Source: Pedobacter westerhofensis
Lineage (GTDB): Bacteria; Bacteroidota; Bacteroidia; Sphingobacteriales; Sphingobacteriaceae
Assembly (NCBI RefSeq): GCF_900182595.1
Contig: NZ_FXTN01000004.1
Span: forward strand, 434,001-498,000
DNA length: 64,000 nucleotides
Direction of reading: 5' to 3'
Positions within the stretch are counted from its first letter, which is position 1; each line of letters begins with the position of its first letter. Under the pieces are notes generated by a model, which was not told where the DNA came from, made no database searches, and saw only the letters and a list, made by a program, of their open reading frames with translations. The translations under genes were made by a program, and so were the position numbers. Shown here in pieces: positions 42,783-50,240 of this stretch.

Positions 42783-44405
42783 ATGTCTGTAATAGATTTA
42801 TCCTCAATTTTTGTTGAAGAGAAACAAATTCCTGAGCAGCACAGATTATTGGAAGAAGTAAACCAGCGTGAATATTTAAGCAATGGTGAAATGCTTCCAT
42901 GGAATGGTGAGGTACATACTGTACTTTCACCTGTCTGTATCCAAACTGCTGAAGGACTGAAACGCAAGGTGATTGGTACTTATCCGTTATGTACGGAGAA
43001 GGAAAGCTTTGAAGCCCTTGATGCTGCCGTTGCAGCCTATGACAATGGACGTGGCGAGTGGCCTACGATGAGTGTGTCTGACCGGATAGATTGTGTAGCA
43101 CTGTTTACCGAGAAGATGATCACCAAAAAAGATGAAGTGGTAAAACTGCTGATGTGGGAGATCGGCAAATCGCACGCAGATTCTGTAAAGGAATTTGACC
43201 GCACAGTAGAATACATCTACGCAACCATTGATGCGCTGAAGGATCTGGACAGGCGTTCTGCCCAGTTTAGTATTGAACAGGGGATCGTTGCACAGATCAG
43301 GCGCTCTCCGCTGGGAGTGGTGCTGTGTATGGGCCCTTTCAATTATCCGCTGAACGAAACTTTTACAACGCTGATCCCGGCACTGATTATGGGGAACACG
43401 CTGTTGTTTAAACCGCCTAAACATGGAACTTTATTGCACTACCCACTGCTGGAAGCTTTCAGCACGTGTTTCCCAAAAGGGGTAGTCAATACGATATATG
43501 GCCGTGGAAATAAGATTATTCCCGGTTTAATGAAATCAGGCAAGATCAACGTGCTTACGCTGATTGGTTCCAGTAAAGTAGCGGATGAGCTGAAAAAACT
43601 GCATCCAAAGGTGAACCGACTGCGCGCTGTACTCGGGCTGGATGCAAAGAATGCAGCGATCATTACCGCGCATGCAGATCTGAGCCTGGCTGTACAGGAA
43701 ACATTACTTGGCTCGCTGTCATTTAACGGACAACGCTGCACTGCATTGAAAATAGTTTTTGTTCACCGGAGCAGGGTGGATGAATTCCTGGAACTATTTG
43801 CTGCAGCGGTAGCTAAGTTGAAGTACGGTATGCCCTGGGAGGAAGGAGTAGCATTAACACCACTGCCTGAGCCGCATAAACCTGCTTACCTGAAGGAATG
43901 TATTGAGGATGCAATTGCTCTGGGTGCACATGTAGTGAATGAAAATGGTGGGCTGACCAATGAATCGTTTGTTTACCCGGCGATTGTTTATCCGGTGAAC
44001 AAGGGCATGAAGTTATGGGAAGAGGAACAGTTTGGGCCTGTGATTCCGGTAGCAGCATTTGATGATCTGGAAGAAACGATTCAGTACCTGATTGATTCTA
44101 CACATGGTCAGCAGGTGAGTGTATTTAGTAATGACGACGATGAGCTTGCGGAACTGATTGATCCGCTGGTTAATCTGGTGAGCAGGGTGAATATCAACTG
44201 CCAGTGCCAGCGCGGCCCTGATGTTTTTCCATTTACGGGAAGGAAAGATTCCGCTGAAGGCACCCTTTCTGTCGTGGATGCGATCAGATCGTTTTCTATC
44301 CGTTCATTGGTGGCAACGAAGCTGAATAAAACAAACAAGGAATTGCTTGATGCAATTCTGGAAGATAAGACGAGTAATTTCTTGTCTAACAAGTTTTTAT
44401 TTTAA
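42783..44405 (+). CDS. GapN-like aldehyde dehydrogenase (NADP-dependent glyceraldehyde-3-phosphate dehydrogenase family), atypical active site
   Basis: A 540-residue aldehyde dehydrogenase whose best fit is the non-phosphorylating glyceraldehyde-3-phosphate dehydrogenase group: GPFNYPLNETFTTLIPALIMGNTLLFKPPKHG for the oxyanion Asn and cofactor lysine, and FNGQRCTALK with the catalytic Cys319. The usual ELGGK motif, 34 residues before the Cys, reads GLDAK here, so Gly285 stands where the general base Glu normally is. The family oxidises glyceraldehyde-3-phosphate straight to 3-phosphoglycerate and makes NADPH. Placed at the end of the uronate cluster, it could use the product of the aldolase. 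With the altered site, another aldehyde substrate or mechanism is possible. Confidence 0.8.
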   Translation: MSVIDLSSIFVEEKQIPEQHRLLEEVNQREYLSNGEMLPWNGEVHTVLSPVCIQTAEGLKRKVIGTYPLCTEKESFEALDAAVAAYDNGRGEWPTMSVSDRIDCVALFTEKMITKKDEVVKLLMWEIGKSHADSVKEFDRTVEYIYATIDALKDLDRRSAQFSIEQGIVAQIRRSPLGVVLCMGPFNYPLNETFTTLIPALIMGNTLLFKPPKHGTLLHYPLLEAFSTCFPKGVVNTIYGRGNKIIPGLMKSGKINVLTLIGSSKVADELKKLHPKVNRLRAVLGLDAKNAAIITAHADLSLAVQETLLGSLSFNGQRCTALKIVFVHRSRVDEFLELFAAAVAKLKYGMPWEEGVALTPLPEPHKPAYLKECIEDAIALGAHVVNENGGLTNESFVYPAIVYPVNKGMKLWEEEQFGPVIPVAAFDDLEETIQYLIDSTHGQQVSVFSNDDDELAELIDPLVNLVSRVNINCQCQRGPDVFPFTGRKDSAEGTLSVVDAIRSFSIRSLVATKLNKTNKELLDAILEDKTSNFLSNKFLF

Positions 44406-44425
44406 TTTGACGTGATCATAGGGTA

Positions 44426-44504
44426 AAAAAAGAGGGTTATATTTCGATGCCTTCTGCTGCTGAAGCGCAGCAGCAGAAGGCATCGAAATATAACCCTCTT
44501 TTTT
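44426..44504. terminator. 37-bp perfect hairpin between convergent genes
   Basis: Arms 44426-44462 and 44468-44504 are perfect inverted copies with a 5-base loop AAGCG. Runs of six A/T end both arms, so it can act as a bidirectional terminator for the gapN-like gene and the gene at 44632. The stem is far longer than a terminator needs. Confidence 0.85.
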
Positions 44505-44551
44505 ATTACAGGGATAAAGTTTTTCTCATGGTAATTGCACCCTGAATGACG

Positions 44552-44623
44552 GAAATACATACCGCAATTGAAATACATAGCGCAATTGAAATACGTATCG
44601 CAACTGAAATACATAGCGCAGGT
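44552..44623. repeat. 18-bp minisatellite, four copies
   Basis: Four head-to-tail units of the form GAAATACATAGCGCAATT (44552, 44570, 44588, 44606), each with zero to four changes. They begin 8 bases beyond the stop codon of the gene at 44632-45555. Confidence 0.93.
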
Positions 44624-44631
44624 ATGCTACC

Positions 44632-45555
44632 CTAATTCACTAATCTTTTTTCAAGGATCATGGAGCTTTGGATCTTTCTCTTTTTTGAGTTATTCAGGAT
44701 CACGTTGTAATTGCCCAGGAAACCAGTACCGATGATGTTATGCGGTGCAGCAGAACTAATGACTATTTTCTGGTTCTTCAGCGTAATTCCATTGAAGGTC
44801 ATGCTCGGGATTACCGCTTCATAGATCGTATCTACCAGTTTATCGGAATGGATATTGGAGGTGACGGTCCTGGCGGGGCGTAAATGATAATCCTCAATAA
44901 CGGCCTGTCCGATCGCAGTGCTGCTGCTCAGAAGAAATCCTGCGCCTGATCCAAGATCGAGGATAAATTCAGAATTTACCTTGCTGATGTTCACTACGGC
45001 AGTTGGAAAGGTATTATTCTTATAGCTGATGGTTGTATATGCCTGATCCGCACTGAATGGTGTTTTGGAAACCAGCATCTCGTTTCTGTCATTGTTGATT
45101 TTCCAGTTGTACTGGTAAACCATCAGGGTTCCGGTAGAACCTGTGGCAATGGAATCAGGAAAGGCTTGGTTGATGACAGTTTCTTCGTTGCGGAATTTCA
45201 GGGGGCCGATCTCAATCCTTGGCAGGTAGTAAAGGGATTTACTGTGCGGGCCACCATATTTATCAGTTGATACCAGTCGCTCAAAGCTGGGCCATAATTG
45301 CCTGGTTTCGTAAAAGTAAGGTGTTAAGCGTAAAGTTTTTGAATAGGTGGCGAACAGCAGTGCGATGGTATCCTTATCTACCTTCGCCGGGAGGAATATG
45401 CGGTTGAACTTATCCTTTTTAAAGGCAATCCTCGTGACTTCCTTTTTTGACTGGGCCTGCGCAGGAGCAGCAGATACTAAACAAACCAGCGGGATGCAAC
45501 TGAGTGCAAGAAGAAACGTTAGGGTTCTTTTTGGTGAAAAATTTAGTGTATTCAT
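44632..45555 (-). CDS. Secreted aspartyl-protease-like protein with degenerate first lobe
   Basis: A 307-residue exported protein (signal peptide ending AQAQ near 35). The second half carries a retropepsin-like pattern: NSEFILDLGSGAGFLLSS with the Asp of a D-x-G-S motif (near 199) and the flap/hydrophobic end NIIGTGFLGNYNVILNNSKKRKI. The first half has the same strand pattern (FNRIFLPAKVDKDTIALLFATYSKTLRLTP), but FATY stands where the other lobe would have its Asp. The protein thus looks like a bilobal aspartic protease with one catalytic Asp lost, so it may be inactive or act as a dimer. The family is not known to me with certainty. Confidence 0.6.
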   Translation of the reverse strand: MNTLNFSPKRTLTFLLALSCIPLVCLVSAAPAQAQSKKEVTRIAFKKDKFNRIFLPAKVDKDTIALLFATYSKTLRLTPYFYETRQLWPSFERLVSTDKYGGPHSKSLYYLPRIEIGPLKFRNEETVINQAFPDSIATGSTGTLMVYQYNWKINNDRNEMLVSKTPFSADQAYTTISYKNNTFPTAVVNISKVNSEFILDLGSGAGFLLSSSTAIGQAVIEDYHLRPARTVTSNIHSDKLVDTIYEAVIPSMTFNGITLKNQKIVISSAAPHNIIGTGFLGNYNVILNNSKKRKIQSSMILEKRLVN

Positions 45556-45656
45556 ATGTGTGTGAATTTATAGTACTAAAATAATCAATTTCTATCAACA
45601 AATCTAGCCTTAAACAAATGGCGTATTTAAATGTTTATGATATTAAACACCACGCT

Positions 45657-48098
45657 ATGCCTCTCTGGTTAAAACGCTCTATCCAAGTCTTTGCTGCCCT
45701 GATTATTCTCATTGTTATCGTTTTTATCGGACTGGCGATATATGTAAACCTCAATAAAAAGGAGCTGCTGGTTTCCATTAATAAGGAACTGAACAGGAAC
45801 ATCAATGGGAGTGTTACCGTGGGCGCTATGGAACCTACATTTTTGAAAGGATTTCCGGGTGTATCTGTATCGCTCAAAAACGTGGAGATCAGGGATAGTT
45901 TATGGAAGATACATCATCATTCTTTGCTGACTGCAAAAGATTTTGATATCTCTGTCAACGCAATGGCGCTGCTCAGGGGCACGATTGAGATCAGAAGGAT
46001 ATCAATTAACGATGCCGAAGCGTATTTATACACAGACAGTACAGGGTATAGCAATACCTCCGTATTTAAGAAAAAAACATCCGCTACACCAGAATCTAAA
46101 GAAGAAAGTGCTTCTCCGGCAGAAATCAGGAGGTTCGACCTCAATAATGTGCGCTTTATCCTGGACAACAGGAAAGGGAACAAGCTGTTTCTGTTTGCCG
46201 TTCAGGACTTTAGTGGTAAGGTGGATTACCCCTCATCAGGCTGGAAGGCAGATGTGAACCTCAAAACGCTTGTGCGCAGCCTGGCTTTTAATACCAAAAG
46301 GGGAAGTTTTGTCAAGGATAAAGTATTGCAGGGCAGGATGGACATTTCATATGATAACGACCTGGGAATAATCGAGGTGAAACCAAATATTTTAAATATA
46401 GGTGATGATCCTTTTATCATCGGGGCAAAATTCAATATCGCAAAAGAGCCCACAGCATTTACCATTGCCGTAGAAGCGCGCAGTATTCTTTGGAAGAGCG
46501 CTTCAGCTTTGCTGGCACCAAATATCGCTTCGCGCCTCAATATGTTTAATCTTGACAATCCGATTGCCGTAAAATGTATCATCGACGGTGATATGGGAGG
46601 GGGCGGTGACCCATCGATCCTGGTGAATGCTTCGGTGAAAGCCAATAAGCTGACCAGTCCTGGTGCGGTGATTGATCACGTTAATTTCTCTGGTGTTTAC
46701 ACCAATAATTTTATCAACGGCAAGGGCTTCAGCGATGCCAATTCTGCTGTGAAGCTTTACCGGTTTTCAGGAACATATGCTGATATACCATTTACGATAG
46801 ACACGGCTTTTCTGCATAATTTTGAAAAACCGGTAGCTACCGGAACATTCAGGTCTAAATTTGACGTATCAAAACTGAACAATGTTGTTGGGGACGATAT
46901 GCTGAAATTTACCAAAGGAACAGCAGATCTGAAACTGCATTATTCGGCAGATCTGGTGAATTACAAACTGAATAAACCGGTGCTCAGGGGAGTGGTGAGC
47001 GTTAAGAATGCCGATGTAAGCTATGTACCCAGGAACGTAAATTTTAAGAATACGTCCATTACGCTGGATTTCCAGAAAGAAGATCTCATGATTAAGGATA
47101 TCCGGTTACAGAGCGGCAGAAGTATCGTGTTTATGGATGGAAGTATCAAAAATTTCCTGAACCTGTATTACAATGCACCTGAAAAGATTATGTTCAACTG
47201 GAACATGCGCAGCCCGGATATCTACCTTGGTGAGTTCCTGGGTTTCCTGAGTTCCAGAAAAGGACGTGTAGTGGCTAAGTCCAAAGGTAAAAGCAATGTC
47301 TCCGCCAGTCAGCTGAACCAGATGCTGGAAAAGGGAAAAGCGGCGATCAGCCTGAAAGTGGATCGTGTGCACTACAACAAGTTCCTCGGTACAGGTGCTA
47401 CGGCTACCTTTTTGCTTTCGGATGCAGGCCTTTTTCTGAATGATGCAAGCCTGAAACACGCCGGCGGGACGGTTAAGCTTAATGGAAGTGTAACGCAGAT
47501 TGGTAAGTTAAACCGCTTTGCGGTAAATACCGTGGTCTCTAATGTGAGCATCCGCGACTTCTTTTATTCATTTGATAACTTCGGGCTGAAGTCGCCCACC
47601 TATAAAAACCTGAGAGGCAACTTCTTTACCCGTACAAATGTATCCGGGAACATCACTGCGGAAGGAAAGGTGATTCCGGGTTCGATGAACGGTACTGTGA
47701 TCTTCGACCTGAAAAATGGCGCGCTTGTAGACTATAAGGAATTACAGAGTGTAGGCAAGTTTGCCTTTCCTTTCCGTGACCTGAATAATATTGTGATCAA
47801 TAACCTGAACGGAAAATTTGATATCAGGGGAGAGAAGGTAACAATCAACCCGATGAAAATCAATTCCAGTGTCCTCAATATGGACATCGAAGGTGTATAT
47901 TCAATGGGCGCAGGTACCAATATCTTACTGGATGTGCCGCTGCGAAATCCAAAAAAGGATGAAGATATTACCGATAAAAAGGAAATCAGGGAAAGAAGGA
48001 TGAAGGGGATTGTGGTGCATATCCAGGCGCTTGACGGAGAAGACGGCAAGATCAAGTTCAAACTGGTGAGGAAAAAAGATAAGGATAAAACAGAATAA
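45657..48098 (+). CDS. AsmA-family envelope protein
   Basis: An 813-residue protein if started at the ATG at 45657 (PLWLKRSIQVF...); an ATG at 45618 would add 13 residues. One N-terminal transmembrane helix (about 8-30 of the shorter form) anchors a long periplasmic part rich in beta strands, beginning with the AsmA signature ELNRNINGSVTVGAMEPTFLKGFPGVSVSLKNVEIRD. AsmA-like proteins are now seen as bridges that help move phospholipids between the two membranes. The C terminus ends in a very basic run (KFKLVRKKDKDK). It is divergent from the protease-like gene and stands alone. Confidence 0.87.
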   Translation: MPLWLKRSIQVFAALIILIVIVFIGLAIYVNLNKKELLVSINKELNRNINGSVTVGAMEPTFLKGFPGVSVSLKNVEIRDSLWKIHHHSLLTAKDFDISVNAMALLRGTIEIRRISINDAEAYLYTDSTGYSNTSVFKKKTSATPESKEESASPAEIRRFDLNNVRFILDNRKGNKLFLFAVQDFSGKVDYPSSGWKADVNLKTLVRSLAFNTKRGSFVKDKVLQGRMDISYDNDLGIIEVKPNILNIGDDPFIIGAKFNIAKEPTAFTIAVEARSILWKSASALLAPNIASRLNMFNLDNPIAVKCIIDGDMGGGGDPSILVNASVKANKLTSPGAVIDHVNFSGVYTNNFINGKGFSDANSAVKLYRFSGTYADIPFTIDTAFLHNFEKPVATGTFRSKFDVSKLNNVVGDDMLKFTKGTADLKLHYSADLVNYKLNKPVLRGVVSVKNADVSYVPRNVNFKNTSITLDFQKEDLMIKDIRLQSGRSIVFMDGSIKNFLNLYYNAPEKIMFNWNMRSPDIYLGEFLGFLSSRKGRVVAKSKGKSNVSASQLNQMLEKGKAAISLKVDRVHYNKFLGTGATATFLLSDAGLFLNDASLKHAGGTVKLNGSVTQIGKLNRFAVNTVVSNVSIRDFFYSFDNFGLKSPTYKNLRGNFFTRTNVSGNITAEGKVIPGSMNGTVIFDLKNGALVDYKELQSVGKFAFPFRDLNNIVINNLNGKFDIRGEKVTINPMKINSSVLNMDIEGVYSMGAGTNILLDVPLRNPKKDEDITDKKEIRERRMKGIVVHIQALDGEDGKIKFKLVRKKDKDKTE

Positions 48099-48115
48099 AT
48101 CTGAAAGGGCGGGTG

Positions 48116-48138
48116 GTCTGCAGTTTAGGGCTGCAGAC
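48116..48138. terminator. Weak hairpin between convergent AsmA and small-protein genes
   Basis: Arms GTCTGCAG (48116-48123) and CTGCAGAC (48131-48138) with a 7-base loop that contains the stop codon of the minus-strand gene. Only TTTC follows on the plus strand, so termination would be weak. Confidence 0.35.
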
Positions 48139-48358
48139 TTTCAAATGTATCACCGATCAGAAAAATAAGATCCTCATCTACGGAGACTTCATCGTTTGTG
48201 ACCCACATATCTTCTTCCGATAAAAAGATCTCGAAGCGCTCATGTCCGGGGATCTCAGCGTAAAATACCGAATCATCTTCTTGTTCAACTTCAGTAACAA
48301 TCACGGGGATAATTTCACCTTCAAATGCTACAGTAAATTCTGTTTTTAAATCAGCCAT
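48125..48358 (-). CDS. Small acidic protein of unknown function
   Basis: A 77-residue soluble, very acidic protein. I start at the ATG of MADLKTEF (48358); the frame extends 5 codons further. The pattern of short strands (EFTVAFEGEIIPVIVTEVEQ, SVFYAEIPG, RFEIFLSEEDMWVTN) suggests a small beta fold. No catalytic motif or known family is seen. It is divergent from the secreted protein gene at 48417, with 58 bases between them. Confidence 0.65.
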   Translation of the reverse strand: MADLKTEFTVAFEGEIIPVIVTEVEQEDDSVFYAEIPGHERFEIFLSEEDMWVTNDEVSVDEDLIFLIGDTFESLQP

Positions 48359-48416
48359 GCCCCAAATATACAATTTGCCGGTGGATCTGCGTTGTACATT
48401 TTATACCTTTACAGCC

Positions 48417-48890
48417 ATGAAATATGCCCTTGCCTTTCTTTGTTGCCTTTGGGCTTTCCATACCCGGGCACAGAATCTGGAACTGAATCAACTGAAATCA
48501 TTTATTGCACGGCCTGCGCTGAAGGTGACCGACAGCCTGAAAAAAGCCGGATGGGCATTGCATCCTGAGCTATCGGGTGAAAAAGCGCTGCAGATGTATC
48601 AAACCTGGTCATTTGGCAAGCATAAGGCTGAGAAAGCCAAAGCTATGGCATGGTTCAGGATTCAGGCTGATCATGGGGTAATCAATCAGCTTTATTATCA
48701 GGCACCCGGAATCACACATTTCAATGTACTGCTAAAGGAGATCGTAGCAGCCGGAACAGAGAAGAAAGAGGAGCAGAACATCGAGGATAAAAAAATAAGC
48801 ACCTACTATGTTTCGCCTGATTTTATTTTTCAGACCATAGTAGGTGAGCATAGTTATACTGTGATGGTGATGGCGAACAAAGCACCATAA
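48417..48890 (+). CDS. Exported protein of unknown function
   Basis: A 157-residue protein with a clear signal peptide (MKYALAFLCCLWAFHTRAQ); I start at the ATG at 48417 because of it, although the frame is open 20 codons further up. The mature part is a mix of strands and helices (LKSFIARPALKVTDSLKKAGW, AMAWFRIQADHGVINQLYYQAP) with no motif I know. It is followed by a convergent BamA-like gene 10 bases on. Confidence 0.7.
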   Translation: MKYALAFLCCLWAFHTRAQNLELNQLKSFIARPALKVTDSLKKAGWALHPELSGEKALQMYQTWSFGKHKAEKAKAMAWFRIQADHGVINQLYYQAPGITHFNVLLKEIVAAGTEKKEEQNIEDKKISTYYVSPDFIFQTIVGEHSYTVMVMANKAP

Positions 48891-48899
48891 GCGCTAAGG

Positions 48900-50114
48900 C
48901 TAAAAAGCCTCGCCAAGATTAATGGTAAATCCTTTATAACCCTTACTTACACCATAATCAACACCAATGTTGGTATTGGAAGCTTTGTTGAACTTTACAC
49001 GAAGACCTGTTCCGATTGCCGGATGCAGCCTTTTGAATTTGTTATCCTGTTCTGTAACTGATGTGGCATTGGCAAATACGACAAAACCAAACAGCCCGTC
49101 ATCGGTAATATCCCTGCGGTATTCAGCTTCCAGATAAACCAAGCCTTTACCTCTGTAGCGGTTCTGGTCTATACCGCGGCCGGATTTGTTATTGGGGTCC
49201 CATCCGATACTTGGAAGGTTCAGGTAGGGAATATCATTATTCAGTCCGGTCCATAAGTAGGTCCAGAAAGCAAGTGTGTTCTGCTGGTGAGGTTTTGTGT
49301 TGAGCGAGATATATTTCCTGGCATCTACATAGACTGATTGCCAGCTGGTTTTGCTGCCCAGGAAGCTGGGATTATTTCTGATACTTACATTCAGATAAGA
49401 TCCCGGTAATGGATTGATAGCGTTATTTCTCGTATCGTAGATCAGATTTGCTGAGATACCTGATGAGAATGAGTTTTCACCGTCGCCGGTACCAGTTTTA
49501 TAACCGCTAAAGGCTGCAAGTCCCGGAGCATCGGTTCTTACATTGATAAAATAATCAAGGTTATAACCTAATCCTGCATAAAGATATGGTTTAATACGTC
49601 TGAGTGCACTCTGATAAAAGCGGATATACTTATAGTTCACCAGCATGCTGTTTTCCTCTTTTCCGCTGCCAATACCCCAGGTAGATTGCGGATAAAACAG
49701 GAACCGTGTATCGCCCTGGATTACCCAGTCGCTGCCGTTAAGCCAAAGATTAGACCTGAGCGGCAATCCAAAACGGCTTTTCAGGTTCCAGTATGGGGTA
49801 AATGTAACATTGGATATATAAGTAGTTTTTCTGTCGCCAAGATAGAATCCTGCACTGGTGGAAGTGATCAGCGCACGGCCGCCCCCGGGTACGTTACCTC
49901 CGATGGGTAACAATGAAAAGAACACTTTTTTCTCTCCAGGTTTTGTCCTGGGCCTGCTTTTGATATTAAATAACGTTTTAGCAATATCGATCAGATCTTT
50001 TTTTACAGCGGTATCACCTACAACATTATTGGTAGATATGGCATTGTTTGCATTTTGAGCATTCGCCCCGATAGTGGTAAGTAGCAGGATGAAAAAGAGC
50101 GTGTGTTTAATCAT
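48900..50114 (-). CDS. BamA/TamA-family outer-membrane barrel protein
   Basis: A 404-residue exported protein (start at 50114, signal peptide ending NAQ). The mature part is a 16-strand barrel of the surface-antigen D15 kind: RALITSTSAGFYLGDRKTTYISN, LIYDTRNNAINPLPGSYLNVSIRNN (the conserved DTRnn...P.G block) and the late RGIDQNRYRGKGLVYLEAEYRRDI, ending in Phe. There are no POTRA repeats, so it is a short Omp85-like protein rather than BamA itself. Such proteins are common in Bacteroidota and their exact task is unknown. The gene is divergent from the SulP gene. Confidence 0.85.
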   Translation of the reverse strand: MIKHTLFFILLLTTIGANAQNANNAISTNNVVGDTAVKKDLIDIAKTLFNIKSRPRTKPGEKKVFFSLLPIGGNVPGGGRALITSTSAGFYLGDRKTTYISNVTFTPYWNLKSRFGLPLRSNLWLNGSDWVIQGDTRFLFYPQSTWGIGSGKEENSMLVNYKYIRFYQSALRRIKPYLYAGLGYNLDYFINVRTDAPGLAAFSGYKTGTGDGENSFSSGISANLIYDTRNNAINPLPGSYLNVSIRNNPSFLGSKTSWQSVYVDARKYISLNTKPHQQNTLAFWTYLWTGLNNDIPYLNLPSIGWDPNNKSGRGIDQNRYRGKGLVYLEAEYRRDITDDGLFGFVVFANATSVTEQDNKFKRLHPAIGTGLRVKFNKASNTNIGVDYGVSKGYKGFTINLGEAF

Positions 50115-50240
50115 ATATTGTGGATAAACAAATCTCGCGCCATTAATACACAATATTATGTTATTCTATCAATAAATATGATCAAATTATATTCTGCAGG
50201 CAGGAAGGAAGGTGATGCGCAGAAATTTGTAAGTTTGCAC

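Noticed and set aside
44402..44614. 70-codon minus-strand frame with MYF-type repeats
   Set aside because: It is only the translation of the 18-bp minisatellite and the hairpin arm; it overlaps the end of the protease-like gene's 3' region and has no homology I know.
44552..44623. CRISPR array
   Set aside because: The 18-bp units are directly joined with no spacers and no cas genes are present.
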